Part shown: positions 46,436-55,241 of the stretch, in pieces
How the letters are laid out: each line of letters begins with the position of its first letter
How positions within the stretch are numbered: the stretch's first letter is position 1
NCBI RefSeq assembly: GCF_000058485.1
Contig: NC_008278.1
Coordinates: 1,048,962 to 1,112,961, forward strand
Reading direction: 5' to 3'
DNA from: Frankia alni ACN14a
GTDB lineage: Bacteria; Actinomycetota; Actinomycetes; Frankiales; Frankiaceae
DNA: 64,000 bases
Notes under the pieces: model-generated
Seen by the model: only the letters and a program-made list of their open reading frames with translations
Database searches by the model: none
What the model was told of the DNA's origin: nothing
Position numbers and translations under genes: made by a program

Positions 46436-46507
46436 CTCCGGGGTGACGGATCTCGGAACCGCTGCCCGGCAGGCGTAAAACCACCGCCGGATAGGTACAC
46501 CGACCTC

Positions 46508-46936
46508 ATGGCGAGCATCTCAAGCAAGATCAACGAATTCCTGCACAGCCCGAAGACGCGAGAAATGGTCGACAAGGCCAAGGCCGCGGCCAACAAGCCC
46601 GAGAACCGAGCCAAGATCAAGCAGGTGCAGCAGAAGTTCACCCACCGCACGCACGGTCCTGGTCAACACGACGCCCCCGGTAGCCCCCCGACCGCCGGCG
46701 GCCCGACCACCGGCTCGACCCCGAGCCACCCGGGCGGCTACGGCGCGGAGCGCGGCTACGTCGAGCGGCCGTCCGGCTCCGGCGGCTCCGGCTCCGGCGG
46801 CTCCGGATCCGGCTACGGTGAGCGGCCGTCCAGTGGTGCTGATGCCGGTTACGGTGAGCGGTCGCCCAGCGGCTACGACGCGGACGTCCCCCCGGGTACC
46901 GGTCCGGCCGACACGGGCGGTCGTTCCGGCTACTGA
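46508..46936 (+). CDS. MT0933-like (Rv0909 family) antitoxin-type protein
   Basis: 142 residues. The N-terminal 48 are helical and charged (INEFLHSPKTREMVDKAKAA, NKPENRAKIKQVQQKF), like the short mycobacterial MT0933/Rv0909 family, often paired with a SRPBCC-fold toxin. No such partner gene is adjacent. The remainder is Gly/Ser/Tyr-rich (SGSGGSGSG, GYGERPS). TAGGTA at 46492-46497 lies 10 bases before the ATG. The antitoxin role is a family label only. Confidence 0.7.
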   Translation: MASISSKINEFLHSPKTREMVDKAKAAANKPENRAKIKQVQQKFTHRTHGPGQHDAPGSPPTAGGPTTGSTPSHPGGYGAERGYVERPSGSGGSGSGGSGSGYGERPSSGADAGYGERSPSGYDADVPPGTGPADTGGRSGY

Positions 46937-47021
46937 TCGTCCGGTCGTCTCACCTCGACCGCCCCGCCCTGACCGTCCCGGTGCCGGCCTGAACGCCGGT
47001 CCGACACCGGGACCCAGGTCG

Positions 47022-47027
47022 TACCAT
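47022..47027 (+). promoter_or_regulatory. -10 element placing mqnC as leaderless
   Basis: TACCAT ends 6 bases before ATG 47034. There is no ribosome-binding site in between. Confidence 0.5.
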
Positions 47028-47033
47028 CGCGCC

Positions 47034-48239
47034 ATGAGCCTTGTGGATGCCGACGGCGGGACTGCGGTGGGTCGGGGCGACGGCGCCGACGAGATCCGGT
47101 CGATCCTGGACCGGGCCGCCGAGGGCGGCCGCATCTCGCCCGAGGAGGCGCTGCTTCTCTACACCCGAGCGCCGCTGCACGCGCTCGGCACGGCGGCGGA
47201 CACGGTGCGTCGCCGCCGCTATCCCGACGGCATCGCCACCTACATCATCGACCGAAACATCAACTACACGAACATCTGCGTGACGGCCTGCCGGTTCTGC
47301 GCGTTCTACCGGGCGCCGAAGCACGCCGAGGGCTGGGTCCGCGACGTCGACGACCTCGTCACCAAGTGCGGTGAGGCCGTCGAGCTCGGGGCCACCCAGA
47401 TCATGCTCCAGGGCGGCCACAACCCCGACTTCGGCATCGAGTGGTACGAGCAGGTGTTCGGCGCGATCAAGGCGGCCTACCCGCAGCTCGCCCTGCACTC
47501 GTTGGGCGCCAGCGAGGTCGTGCACATCGCCCGCACGTCCGGCCTGACGTTCCCCGAGGTCATCACCCGGCTGCGCGACGCGGGCCTGGACAGCTTCGCC
47601 GGCGCCGGCGCGGAGATCCTCACCGAGCGCCCCCGGCACGCCATCGCCCCGCTCAAGGAGCCCGGTCACGTCTGGCTGTCGGTGATGGAGACCGCGCACA
47701 CCCTCGGCCTCGAATCGACCGCGACCTTCATGATGGGCACCGGCGAGACGAACGCCGAGCGCATCGAGCACCTGAAGATGATCCGGGACGTGCAGGACCG
47801 CACCGGCGGTTTCCGCTCGTTCATCCCGTGGACCTACCAGCCGGAGAACAACCACCTCGGCGGGCGGACCCAGGCCACGACGCTGGAGTACCTGCGCCTC
47901 GTCGCCGTCGCCCGGCTGTTCTTCGACAACATCGCCCACCTGCAGGGCTCGTGGCTGACGACCGGCAAGGAGGTCGGCCAGCTCACCCTGCACATGGGCG
48001 CCGACGACCTCGGCTCGGTGATGTTGGAGGAGAACGTCGTCTCCTCGGCGGGCGCCCGCCACCGGACCAACCGTTCCGAACTGATCAGCCTGATCCGCAC
48101 GGCCGGCCGCATCCCCGCGCAGCGCGACACCCTCTACCGTCACCTCGTCGTCCACCGCGACCCGGCCCAGGACCCGACCGACGACCGCGTCGCCTCCCAC
48201 TTCTCCTCCACCGCACTCCCCCTCGTCTCGACCACCTGA
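47034..48239 (+). CDS. mqnC: cyclic dehypoxanthine futalosine synthase
   Basis: A radical SAM enzyme cyclising dehypoxanthine futalosine, late in the futalosine branch before dihydroxynaphthoate release. Cluster ligands C82, C86, C89 (CVTACRFC) with AFYRAPKHAEGWV; MLQGGHNPDFGIEWY, ATFMMGTGETNAERI and FIPWTYQPENNHLGG are MqnC hallmarks, and MGADDLGSVMLEENVVSSAG the C-terminal one. 401 residues. The start is set by a leaderless-type -10. It lies 13.6 kb from mqnE, in the same genomic neighbourhood. Confidence 0.96.
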   Translation: MSLVDADGGTAVGRGDGADEIRSILDRAAEGGRISPEEALLLYTRAPLHALGTAADTVRRRRYPDGIATYIIDRNINYTNICVTACRFCAFYRAPKHAEGWVRDVDDLVTKCGEAVELGATQIMLQGGHNPDFGIEWYEQVFGAIKAAYPQLALHSLGASEVVHIARTSGLTFPEVITRLRDAGLDSFAGAGAEILTERPRHAIAPLKEPGHVWLSVMETAHTLGLESTATFMMGTGETNAERIEHLKMIRDVQDRTGGFRSFIPWTYQPENNHLGGRTQATTLEYLRLVAVARLFFDNIAHLQGSWLTTGKEVGQLTLHMGADDLGSVMLEENVVSSAGARHRTNRSELISLIRTAGRIPAQRDTLYRHLVVHRDPAQDPTDDRVASHFSSTALPLVSTT

Positions 48240-48541
48240 CGGGCATCGACCACCTGACGGGCATCGGCCGGACGGACGGCGCGATGTCGGTTTGTGGACA
48301 CGCCGGTCAAAAGCCCAATCCATCCTGAGAGCGGTCCTTCCCGGCTACTCTTTCCCAAGTGAACGCGCCGTCGTACGCGGCTTTCCGTGATAAGGGACGG
48401 CGCGCGTCTCGGGGGTATGAAGATGGCGCACCGTGGGCTGCCGGTACTTTCGTCGTATGCGCTGTCCGTCAAAGGCGGATCGTTTGCGCTACCCGTACTC
48501 GCCCGTCGTGAGGTCGGCCGCCGGCCGGCGGGCGGCTAGCG
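48240..48541. other. intergenic region between mqnC and the LGFP protein gene
   Basis: 302 bases. It starts with two copies of a CACCTGACGGGCATCG unit (48234-48267). TACTCT at 48346-48351 ends 7 bases before a GTG at 48359, opening a 50-codon frame to TGA 48511 that is not supported by homology (see findings). Confidence 0.5.
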
Positions 48542-49975
48542 GTGCCGCTGCCGGCGTGGTGGGCGCGGGTGCGGGCGTGGCTGAACACGCACGGGTGGAC
48601 GCTGGCCATCGGCCTGGTTGTCGGCGGTACGGTGGTCGTCGCAGCCGCGTTCGATTCGCCGTTCTGGATGGTCGCTGCGGCCGTCGTCATTGTCGCCGTC
48701 GTCGTCTGGGCCGGTGGACGGCGGCGCGCCGCCCTGTCCGACGCCATCGCGGTGTTGACCGTCGCCGGAATGCTTTTCGGAATCTATCTCGGCGCGCGTA
48801 CTTTTTTCGGTGGTGCCGAGGCCCCCACACCGCCGGGTGGATCGGTGCCGGCGGCCGAACCGGGCGTCTGCATTCCTCCCGGGGCCGGGCAGCCGGACTA
48901 CGAGAAGGCGTTCACCGCCGCGTTCCGCGCGGCCGGCGGCCAGGCCGCGCTCGGCTGCGGGAAGGGCCTGGCGGGCCGCTGGGGTGACGGGGTGAGTCAG
49001 AGCTTCCAAAGCCCCCGGGGCATCGCCACGATTGCGGCGGTGTCCCCGGACCGGGCCTACGTCCTCGACGCCGACGCCGTGAAGTGCATCAACGAGGCGG
49101 TCAACGGGGGCGAGACGTTTCCCACCGCCGGTTATCCACGCGGGGCACCGAGCCGGATACCCGGTGGTCTACGGATTGACCTGGGCGCGGGAGCGACCGC
49201 CGACAAGGGCGCGCAGGTGGTGCTGCGCAGAGGCTCGGGCCGCTGCTACTGGGTAAGCGACCCCATCTGGCCCCGGTACGAGCAACTCGGTGGTCCGTCC
49301 GGCCCCTATGGCTTCCCGACCAGCCCGGTTCACAGTTTCCAGGACGGCCTGCGGCAGGACTTCGAACACGGATGGCTGTACCGGAAGCCGGGGGGCGCGG
49401 TGCTCACCGCCGACGAGGAGCGGGCCGCGCCATCATCCGCCGCGACGCCGGCATCCCCGACCGCCGGCACCACCGGGACCGCCGGCGCGCAGCCGCCTTC
49501 GGACCGGCATGTGTCCTACGACGTCAACGGGGACAGAGCACGCGGCGCCCTGAGCATCGTGGTGCGCGCGGGCGGCTACGTCACGCAGCAGTTCGTCGCC
49601 GCCTCCTCCACCGTCACCTGGGCCGGTGTCATCGCCGGCTGCGATCCCGGCCTCACCGCGACCTGCGGCCCGGATGGCACCAGCTTCGGCCCGCTGAACG
49701 TCCAGATCCTCGACGACACCCGAGTGGTGGCCTCGGCCCAGGTCGACACGACCAACAACGGGACGTCCGGGGGTGCGCTGGGGCCGGTCACCGTGACGCC
49801 CGGGCGGCGGTATGTCCTGCGGGTGGTGAACGCCTCCGGCATCCCGGTCGGCTTCTACTTCAACCGCAACGCCGATCCCGCGCTCGATACCGTGATCTCG
49901 GGCGCGTGGCACAGGGGAGACGACGGCCCCGATGCTCTCGATCTCGCCGCGTTGGTCGACGACCGCTCTGGGTGA
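48542..49975 (+). CDS. membrane-anchored LGFP-repeat surface protein
   Basis: 477 residues. Three hydrophobic N-terminal helices (LAIGLVVGGTVVVAAAF; WMVAAAVVIVAVVVWA; AIAVLTVAGMLFGIYLG) and then an exported region with an LGFP-type repeat (RYEQLGGPSGPYGFPTSPVH...DFEHGWLY), a fold that binds mycolate- or arabinogalactan-linked cell walls in Actinobacteria, followed by an Ala/Thr/Pro linker and a beta-sandwich-like C-terminal domain (VTQQFVAASSTVTWAGV). Paired cysteines in the exported part suggest disulfides. GTG 48542 is the earliest start before helix 1; ribosome site weak. Role probably in cell envelope structure. Confidence 0.78.
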   Translation: MPLPAWWARVRAWLNTHGWTLAIGLVVGGTVVVAAAFDSPFWMVAAAVVIVAVVVWAGGRRRAALSDAIAVLTVAGMLFGIYLGARTFFGGAEAPTPPGGSVPAAEPGVCIPPGAGQPDYEKAFTAAFRAAGGQAALGCGKGLAGRWGDGVSQSFQSPRGIATIAAVSPDRAYVLDADAVKCINEAVNGGETFPTAGYPRGAPSRIPGGLRIDLGAGATADKGAQVVLRRGSGRCYWVSDPIWPRYEQLGGPSGPYGFPTSPVHSFQDGLRQDFEHGWLYRKPGGAVLTADEERAAPSSAATPASPTAGTTGTAGAQPPSDRHVSYDVNGDRARGALSIVVRAGGYVTQQFVAASSTVTWAGVIAGCDPGLTATCGPDGTSFGPLNVQILDDTRVVASAQVDTTNNGTSGGALGPVTVTPGRRYVLRVVNASGIPVGFYFNRNADPALDTVISGAWHRGDDGPDALDLAALVDDRSG

Positions 49976-50063
49976 CGGTCCGCCGTCGCCGGCCTCCGCC
50001 GCGCCGGGCGGGCCGGTGGCGGGCGTGAGCTGAGGCCTCGTCGCCCCGCGGGCGCGGACGCCA

Positions 50064-50069
50064 TAGATT
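50064..50069 (+). promoter_or_regulatory. -10 element placing the deaminase gene as leaderless
   Basis: TAGATT ends 6 bases before ATG 50076, with no ribosome-binding site between. Confidence 0.5.
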
Positions 50070-50075
50070 GTCCTG

Positions 50076-51284
50076 ATGAGCGAGCTTGCCGGGTCCTCGG
50101 CCGTGGTCGGACCGCCGGGGGGATCGTCGCCGAGCGGGCCGAAGATCGAGCTGCATGTCCATCTGGAGGGGACGGTCCGGCCGGCGACGCTGCTGGAGAT
50201 GGCGCGGCGTAACGAGGAGGCGCTGCCGTCGCGGACGGTCGAGGGCCTCGCGGAGTTGTACCGGTTCCGCGACTTCAACCACTTCATCCAGGTCTGGGTC
50301 ATGACGACGCACGTGATGCGGACCGAGGCCGACTTCCGCCAGGTCGTCGTCGACTACGCCGCCGAGGCGGCCGCGCACGGCGCCGTCTACGTGGAGGGCA
50401 TCTTCTCGCCGTGGTTCCGCGTGCAGCGCGGTGTCCGGGTCGAGGAGATCTTCCACGGCTACGCCGACGGGGCGATCGAGGCCCGGGAGCGGTTCGGTGT
50501 CGAGGTGCGGCTGACCCCGGACATCGACCGGGTGCTGCCCGTCGAGGCGGCGACCGAGGTGGCCCGCTGGGCGGCGCGCTTCGCCGAGCGGGGCGTCGTC
50601 GGCCTCGGGCTCGGCGGTCCCGAGATCGGCCATCCGCCGGAGCCGTTCGCGCCCGCGTTCGCCCTGGCCGCGGACGCCGGGCTCGCCGCGGTGCCGCATG
50701 CGGGGGAGACCGACGGCCCGGCGTCGATCCAGGGCGCGCTCGACGCGCTTGGCGCCCGGCGGATCCGCCACGGCATCCGCGCGATCGAGGACCCGGCGCT
50801 GCTGCGCCGCCTGGTCGACACGGGGACCGTGCTGGACGTCTGCCCCGTGTCGAACCTGCGCACCCGCTCGGTGGTCCGCCTGGGCGACCATCCGCTTGCC
50901 GCGTTGCACGCGGCCGGCGTGGCCTGTTCACTGGCCACCGACGACCCGGCGATGTTCGGCACCGACCTCGGCACCGAGTACGCCGTCGCCGCCGGGCTCG
51001 GCGCCCGGGCCCGTGACCTGTACGCGGCCGGCGTCGCCGGGGCGCTGTGCGACGAGGCGACCCGCGACCGGCTGCGCCGCCTCGGTGCGGCCACCGACTG
51101 GGACGCCGCCGAGCAGGCGGCCCGCGCCGCGGCCCCGGCGGCCCTCGCCCGCTTCGACGCCGAGCTGCTCGACGGCGGGTCCACCGCCGGTAGGTCTGCG
51201 GGCGGGGGATCTGCGGCCGGGGGAGGCGCGGCGGCGGGACCGACGGCCAGGGGCCTCGCGGCCGGTGGACCGGCCGGTGGCTGA
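50076..51284 (+). CDS. adenosine-deaminase-family protein, likely aminofutalosine deaminase
   Basis: A metal-dependent amidohydrolase: [19 protein letters not shown] (metal His pair), [30 protein letters not shown] (catalytic Glu/His), HGIRAIED and [14 protein letters not shown] (metal Asp). In actinobacteria with MqnE, a protein of this ADA-like group deaminates 6-amino-6-deoxyfutalosine to futalosine; clustering with mqnC, menG and the other mqn genes supports that over plain adenosine deamination. 402 residues, the last 35 a Gly/Ala/Ser tail with AGG repeats. Leaderless-type ATG. Confidence 0.88.
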   Translation: MSELAGSSAVVGPPGGSSPSGPKIELHVHLEGTVRPATLLEMARRNEEALPSRTVEGLAELYRFRDFNHFIQVWVMTTHVMRTEADFRQVVVDYAAEAAAHGAVYVEGIFSPWFRVQRGVRVEEIFHGYADGAIEARERFGVEVRLTPDIDRVLPVEAATEVARWAARFAERGVVGLGLGGPEIGHPPEPFAPAFALAADAGLAAVPHAGETDGPASIQGALDALGARRIRHGIRAIEDPALLRRLVDTGTVLDVCPVSNLRTRSVVRLGDHPLAALHAAGVACSLATDDPAMFGTDLGTEYAVAAGLGARARDLYAAGVAGALCDEATRDRLRRLGAATDWDAAEQAARAAAPAALARFDAELLDGGSTAGRSAGGGSAAGGGAAAGPTARGLAAGGPAGG

Positions 51285-51345
51285 GCGGAGCGGAGGGTTC
51301 GGATCGGTGCGGCGTGGATCGGGGTCGACGACGGGAGGGGGCGCT

Positions 51346-52224
51346 GTGGGTAGGGCCGGGCTGGACAAGCGACCGCAGGAGGTCGCGGCGATGTTCGACG
51401 GGGTGGCCGGGCGCTACGACCTGACCAACGCCGTGCTCTCCGGCGGCCTCGACCGGACCTGGCGGCGCGCCACCGCCGCCTTCCTCGATCTGCGCCCGGG
51501 CCTGCGGGTCCTCGACCTCGCCGCCGGCACGGCCACGTCCTCGCGGGCCTTCGCCGAGGCCGGCGCGGACGTCGTCGCCTGCGACTTCTCCCTGGGCATG
51601 CTGCGCGCCGGCCAGCGTCGTCTCGCCGAGAAGCCGCTGCCCGCCAGCCCGACCTTCTCGGCCACCGGAGCCCCGGCCTCGGGCGCCCCGGGTTCGGTTG
51701 CAGCAGGTTCGGTTGCCGCGGGTTCAGGCGCCGCGGACCCGGGCGCCGCGGACCCGGGCGCCGCGGACCCGGGCGCCGCGGATCTGGGGGCGGCGGACTC
51801 GGGTGTGGGACGGGTGGTGCTGGCTGGCGGGGACGGGCTGCACCTGCCGTTCCCCGACGCCGCGTTCGACCGCACGACGATCTCGTTCGGGCTGCGCAAC
51901 GTGGCCGACACCGTGCGCTGCCTTACCGAGCTGCGCCGGGTCACCCGGCCCGGCGGCTCGCTCGTCGTCTGCGAGTTCTCCCGCCCGGTGTGGGGCCCCT
52001 GGCGGACCGTCTACCTGGAGTACCTGATGCGGGCGTTGCCGAAGGTCGCCCGCACGGTCAGCAGCAGCCCGGACTCCTACGTCTACCTGGCCGAGTCGAT
52101 CCGGGCGTGGCCGGCCCAGGCCGAGCTCGCCGACCTGCTGCGCGAGGCCGGCTGGTCCCGCGTCACCTGGCGCAACCTCACCGGCGGCGTCGTCGCCCTC
52201 CACCGCGGCCACGCCCCCGACTGA
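51346..52224 (+). CDS. menG: demethylmenaquinone methyltransferase with AADPG insertion
   Basis: The last step of menaquinone synthesis: SAM methylation of demethylmenaquinone. MenG/UbiE motifs: [28 protein letters not shown] loop [57 protein letters not shown] and [12 protein letters not shown]. Between the SAM loop and the DGLHLPF motif is a 45-residue Ala/Pro/Gly/Ser insertion containing AADPG repeats from a 15-base unit (51725-51790). GTG 51346 follows GGGAGGGGG; 292 residues. The last codons and stop form the first unit of the repeat that follows. Confidence 0.94.
   Translation: MGRAGLDKRPQEVAAMFDGVAGRYDLTNAVLSGGLDRTWRRATAAFLDLRPGLRVLDLAAGTATSSRAFAEAGADVVACDFSLGMLRAGQRRLAEKPLPASPTFSATGAPASGAPGSVAAGSVAAGSGAADPGAADPGAADPGAADLGAADSGVGRVVLAGGDGLHLPFPDAAFDRTTISFGLRNVADTVRCLTELRRVTRPGGSLVVCEFSRPVWGPWRTVYLEYLMRALPKVARTVSSSPDSYVYLAESIRAWPAQAELADLLREAGWSRVTWRNLTGGVVALHRGHAPD
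51725..51795 (+). repeat. 15-base tandem repeat inside menG
   Basis: About four in-frame copies of GCGCCGCGGACCCGG (GAADP). Near-perfect, so of recent origin. Confidence 0.9.
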
Positions 52225-52335
52225 CCACGCCCCCGACTGACCACGCCCCCGACTGACCACGCCCCCGACTGACCACGCCCCCGACTGACCACGCCCCCGA
52301 CTGACCACGCCCCGACTGACCATGCCCTCGACCTG
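52209..52335 (+). repeat. 16-base tandem array spanning the menG stop codon
   Basis: Seven to eight copies of CCACGCCCCCGACTGA, the first containing the final menG codons and its TGA; copies diverge at the 3' end. Each unit carries a stop codon in the menG frame or a shifted frame. No spacers, so it is not CRISPR. It may act as a transcriptional pause region, or be a slippage product. Confidence 0.92.
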
Positions 52336-52478
52336 ACCACACCTCCGACCCGCCCGCAGTGCCACACCGGACTGCGGTGCGTTCAGCACGGTTCTCGGCG
52401 TCAGAGCGTGCATTCCGCACCGCACTTCGGCCGCACCGCACTTCGGCCCCGCAGTTGCGCGCCGCGCCGGAGGCGGGG
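52336..52478. other. convergent gap between menG and dienelactone hydrolase
   Basis: 143 bases with no gene; contains CGCACTTCGGCC repeats near 52420-52445. Confidence 0.5.
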
Positions 52479-53195
52479 TCAGCCGGGCAGGTGGGAGTCG
52501 AACCAGGTCAGGGTGCGCGACCAGGCGTCGCGGGCGGATGTCGGATGGTGGGACGCGGGGCGGGCGTCGTTGTGGAAGCCGTGCCCGGCCTCGGAATAGC
52601 GGATGATCTCGGTGGGCACGGGAGCCTCGGCCGCCGCGGCCCGCAGCGCCTCGACGTCCTCGACGGGGATGCTCGGATCCTGGTCGCCGTACAGGCCGAG
52701 CCACGGTGCCTGCAGCCGCCCGGCGATCTCCAGCAGGCTCGGCTCGCCGAAGCGCCGGGTGCGGATCCCGCCGCCGTAGAACGTGACCGCGGCACCGAAC
52801 GGGCGGGCGACCGCGGCCTGGAAGGCGATGTTCCCGCCGAGGCAGAAGCCGACGACGGCGCAGCGGTCCAATGCCGTCCCCTCCTCGGCGAGGACGGCGA
52901 GGGCGGCGTCGACGTCGTCGAGCAGGTCCGTGCCGTCGAGGTCCTCGACCACCTTCACCGCCGAGGCGATGTCGTCGTAGTCGAACACCGGCGAGCCGAC
53001 GCGGTGGAACAGGTCGGGCGCGATCGCCCGCCACCCGGTGCGGGCGAAGCGGGCACAGAGTCCCTGCACGTGCTCGGTGAGGCCGAACGCCTCATGCAGG
53101 ACGACGACGCCGCCGCGCACGGGACCGTCGGGTTCGGCGAGCATCGCCGGGGCAGGTCCGTCGGCGGTGGGGAGGACGACGGTCTCTTCGGTCAT
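52479..53195 (-). CDS. dienelactone hydrolase family protein
   Basis: 238 residues of the DLH fold: GGVVVLHEAFGLTEHVQ at the N-terminus, nucleophile Cys in GFCLGGNIAF, catalytic Asp in GLYGDQDPSIPVEDV and His in SEAGHGFHND. Hydrolyses a lactone or ester, such as dienelactones from aromatic degradation, but no aromatic pathway genes lie nearby, so the true substrate is unknown. Convergent with menG. Confidence 0.93.
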   Translation of the reverse strand: MTEETVVLPTADGPAPAMLAEPDGPVRGGVVVLHEAFGLTEHVQGLCARFARTGWRAIAPDLFHRVGSPVFDYDDIASAVKVVEDLDGTDLLDDVDAALAVLAEEGTALDRCAVVGFCLGGNIAFQAAVARPFGAAVTFYGGGIRTRRFGEPSLLEIAGRLQAPWLGLYGDQDPSIPVEDVEALRAAAAEAPVPTEIIRYSEAGHGFHNDARPASHHPTSARDAWSRTLTWFDSHLPG

Positions 53196-53841
53196 CGGCT
53201 CTCTCGATTCGGAACCATTGCGGCAGTTTGGGCTACTTTGCGCTACTCGGGGTTAGATGACACGGCGTGGGCGAGGCGGCTGGCGGTCGGGTGGACAGAG
53301 GGGCGGATCGGGTCGGGGCAGAATGTCGTGGCTGCCAGGTCAGGGTGGTCCCTTCCGGCCGGACGTCACCCGCCTGGGCCGGTCGAGACCGCCCGTTCGG
53401 GCGGCGCCGCCTGGTCCGGACGTGCCCCGTACGGTCCCGACGGCACCGCCGCGACGCATCCGGCGCCCGCGGACGAGCGCCGCGTTTCGGGCGGCCAGCG
53501 GGTGACTACCCCGCACAGGCGGTGATCCCACCCCGTGGGGAGAAGGTGCCATGGGCCGTTTCTGGCCGTCGGCTGCACGTAGTGGGTGAGTTGCGAAGCG
53601 TGACGCGCCGGAGAGGCCGGAGGGCGTGCCCCGCTCGCGACCAGCGGTCCTGAGAGGAGAGAGGTCGGGATTATACGCCTATCTAGAAGTTGCGCCAGGA
53701 CGCCGCGACGGCTCCATGCGGGCCGGGAGCGGGAAACGGTCGCTCACAGTGGTCATTGGGTGCGCGAAGTCGACTCGTCCGGTCTTCAGCGCATCCTGGT
53801 TGGTGCGATTGGCCTGCGTAGGGCCTACACTCGCCGAGGAC

Positions 53842-53863
53842 GCTCGTGAAGAATTTCACGAGC
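53842..53863 (+). promoter_or_regulatory. Rex-type operator
   Basis: Arms GCTCGTGAA and TTCACGAGC, perfectly symmetric, around GAAT. The core GTGAA-N4-TTCAC is that of Rex sites (TTGTGAANNNNTTCACAA), with C for the outer T. It starts 11 bases after TACACT, a plausible -10, so it would cover the transcription start. Rex binds when NADH/NAD+ is low and in Streptomyces controls nuo, cyd and rex-hem genes. The rex gene is not in the window. Confidence 0.75.
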
Positions 53864-53883
53864 ACTCAAGCGGAGGGTCCCGG

Positions 53884-53899
53884 CCGGGAGTACTCCCGG
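53884..53899. promoter_or_regulatory. perfect 16-base palindrome in the reductase leader
   Basis: CCGGGAGTACTCCCGG, 31 bases before the GTG start and 20 bases after the Rex-type site. It could be a second operator or a stem in the leader RNA. Confidence 0.45.
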
Positions 53900-53930
53900 G
53901 ACGGGTGGTCGAGCAGATCCGGAGCAATGG

Positions 53931-55241
53931 GTGGCCATGGCGACGACAAGGACTGACGGCGTGGGCGGCGGGTCGACAACCGACGCCGACGTCATCGTGG
54001 TCGGCGCCGGCCCCGGTGGTTCGTCGGCCGCCTACCACCTCGCCAGCACCGGGCTCGACGTCCTGTTGGTCGAGAAGACGACCTTCCCGCGGGAGAAGGT
54101 CTGCGGCGACGGGCTGACCCCGCGCGCCGTGCGCAGCCTCGTCGAGATGGGCATCGACACCTCGCCCGCCGCCGGCTGGGCCCGCAACAAGGGGCTGCGC
54201 ATCGTCGGCGGCGGCGTGCGGATGGAGCTGCCCTGGCCGGACCTGGCGAGCTGGCCCGACTACGGCCTCGTGCGCCCCCGGCTGGACTTCGACGACCTGC
54301 TCGCCAGGCACGCGGTGAAGGCCGGCGCCCGGCTGCAGGAGGGCACGGCCGTGACCGGGCCGCTGCTCGACGAGCGCACCGGCCGGGTCGTCGGGGTCCT
54401 GGCGCGCACCGGGCCCGACCGGGAGCCGGTGACCTACCGTGCGCCGCTGGTCATCGCCGCGGACGGCAACAGTGCCCGGATCGCGCTGGCGCTCGGCATC
54501 CGCCGCCGGGAGGACCGGCCGCTCGGCGTCGCCGTCCGCCGGTACTACCGCAGCCCCCTGACCCACGACGACCACCTCGAGTCCCACCTCGAGCTGTGGG
54601 AGGGCCGCCCGCGCGAGAGCCGGCTGCTGCCCGGCTACGGCTGGATCTTCGGCGTCGGCGACGGCACCAGCAACGTCGGTCTCGGCCTGCTGAACACCAC
54701 CGACGCCTTCCAGAACACCAACTACACCGATCTGTTGCGTCGCTGGCTCGCGGCGCTGCCGCCGGAGTGGGGCTTCACCGAGGACAATGCGATCGGCCCG
54801 GTGCGCGGCAGCGCCCTGCCGATGGGCTTCAACCGCACCCCGCACTACCGCGACGGGGTGCTGCTCGTCGGCGACTCCGGCGGCATGGTCAACCCGTTCA
54901 ACGGCGAGGGCATCGCCTACGCGCTGGAGTCCGGCCGGTACGCGGCCGAGGTCGCCGTGCAGGCGCTCGCCCGCGCCGAGGGGCCCGCCCGGGAACGCGC
55001 CCTCGGTCACTATCCGGCGATGATCCGCGCCCAGTACGGCGGGTATTACACGCTCGGGCGGTACTTCGTCCAGCTCATCGGGAATCCGACCATCATGGCG
55101 CTCGGCACGAAGTACGGGCTGCCGCGGCCGACCCTCATGCGTTTTGTCCTGAAGATCATGGCGAATCTCACCGACCCCCGGGGAGGGGATGCGATGGACC
55201 GACTGATCAATGCCATGACCCGGCTCGCTCCCGCGGCCTGA
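53931..55241 (+). CDS. geranylgeranyl reductase family protein (MenJ-like menaquinone reductase)
   Basis: A 436-residue FAD protein: VIVVGAGPGGSSAAYHLAS, the family CGDG motif (FPREKVCGDGLTPRAV), GDSGGMVNPFNGEGIAYALESGR, and GWIFGVGDGTSNVGLGLL. In actinobacteria this group, encoded beside nuo, saturates an isoprene unit of the menaquinone tail (MenJ in mycobacteria). It acts at the membrane face. GTG 53931 lies 6 bases after GGAG; ATG 53937 is the alternative. It is preceded by the Rex-type site. Confidence 0.92.
   Translation: MAMATTRTDGVGGGSTTDADVIVVGAGPGGSSAAYHLASTGLDVLLVEKTTFPREKVCGDGLTPRAVRSLVEMGIDTSPAAGWARNKGLRIVGGGVRMELPWPDLASWPDYGLVRPRLDFDDLLARHAVKAGARLQEGTAVTGPLLDERTGRVVGVLARTGPDREPVTYRAPLVIAADGNSARIALALGIRRREDRPLGVAVRRYYRSPLTHDDHLESHLELWEGRPRESRLLPGYGWIFGVGDGTSNVGLGLLNTTDAFQNTNYTDLLRRWLAALPPEWGFTEDNAIGPVRGSALPMGFNRTPHYRDGVLLVGDSGGMVNPFNGEGIAYALESGRYAAEVAVQALARAEGPARERALGHYPAMIRAQYGGYYTLGRYFVQLIGNPTIMALGTKYGLPRPTLMRFVLKIMANLTDPRGGDAMDRLINAMTRLAPAA

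Larger units (their letters stand above)
53196..53930. other. 735-base regulatory region ahead of the reductase-nuo block
   Basis: No gene is supported; short frames at 53267-53653 lack homology I recognise. The 3' third holds TACACT (53826-53831), the Rex-type operator at 53842-53863 and a perfect palindrome at 53884-53899, all within 110 bases of the downstream start. Confidence 0.6.

Noticed and set aside
52209-52335. Regular repeat array as a CRISPR candidate
   Set aside because: Units are contiguous with no spacers, and the first unit is the end of menG.
53267-53653. Frames of about 80-130 codons between the dienelactone hydrolase and the reductase
   Set aside because: Several overlapping frames on both strands are equally open, none has a ribosome site or recognisable motif.
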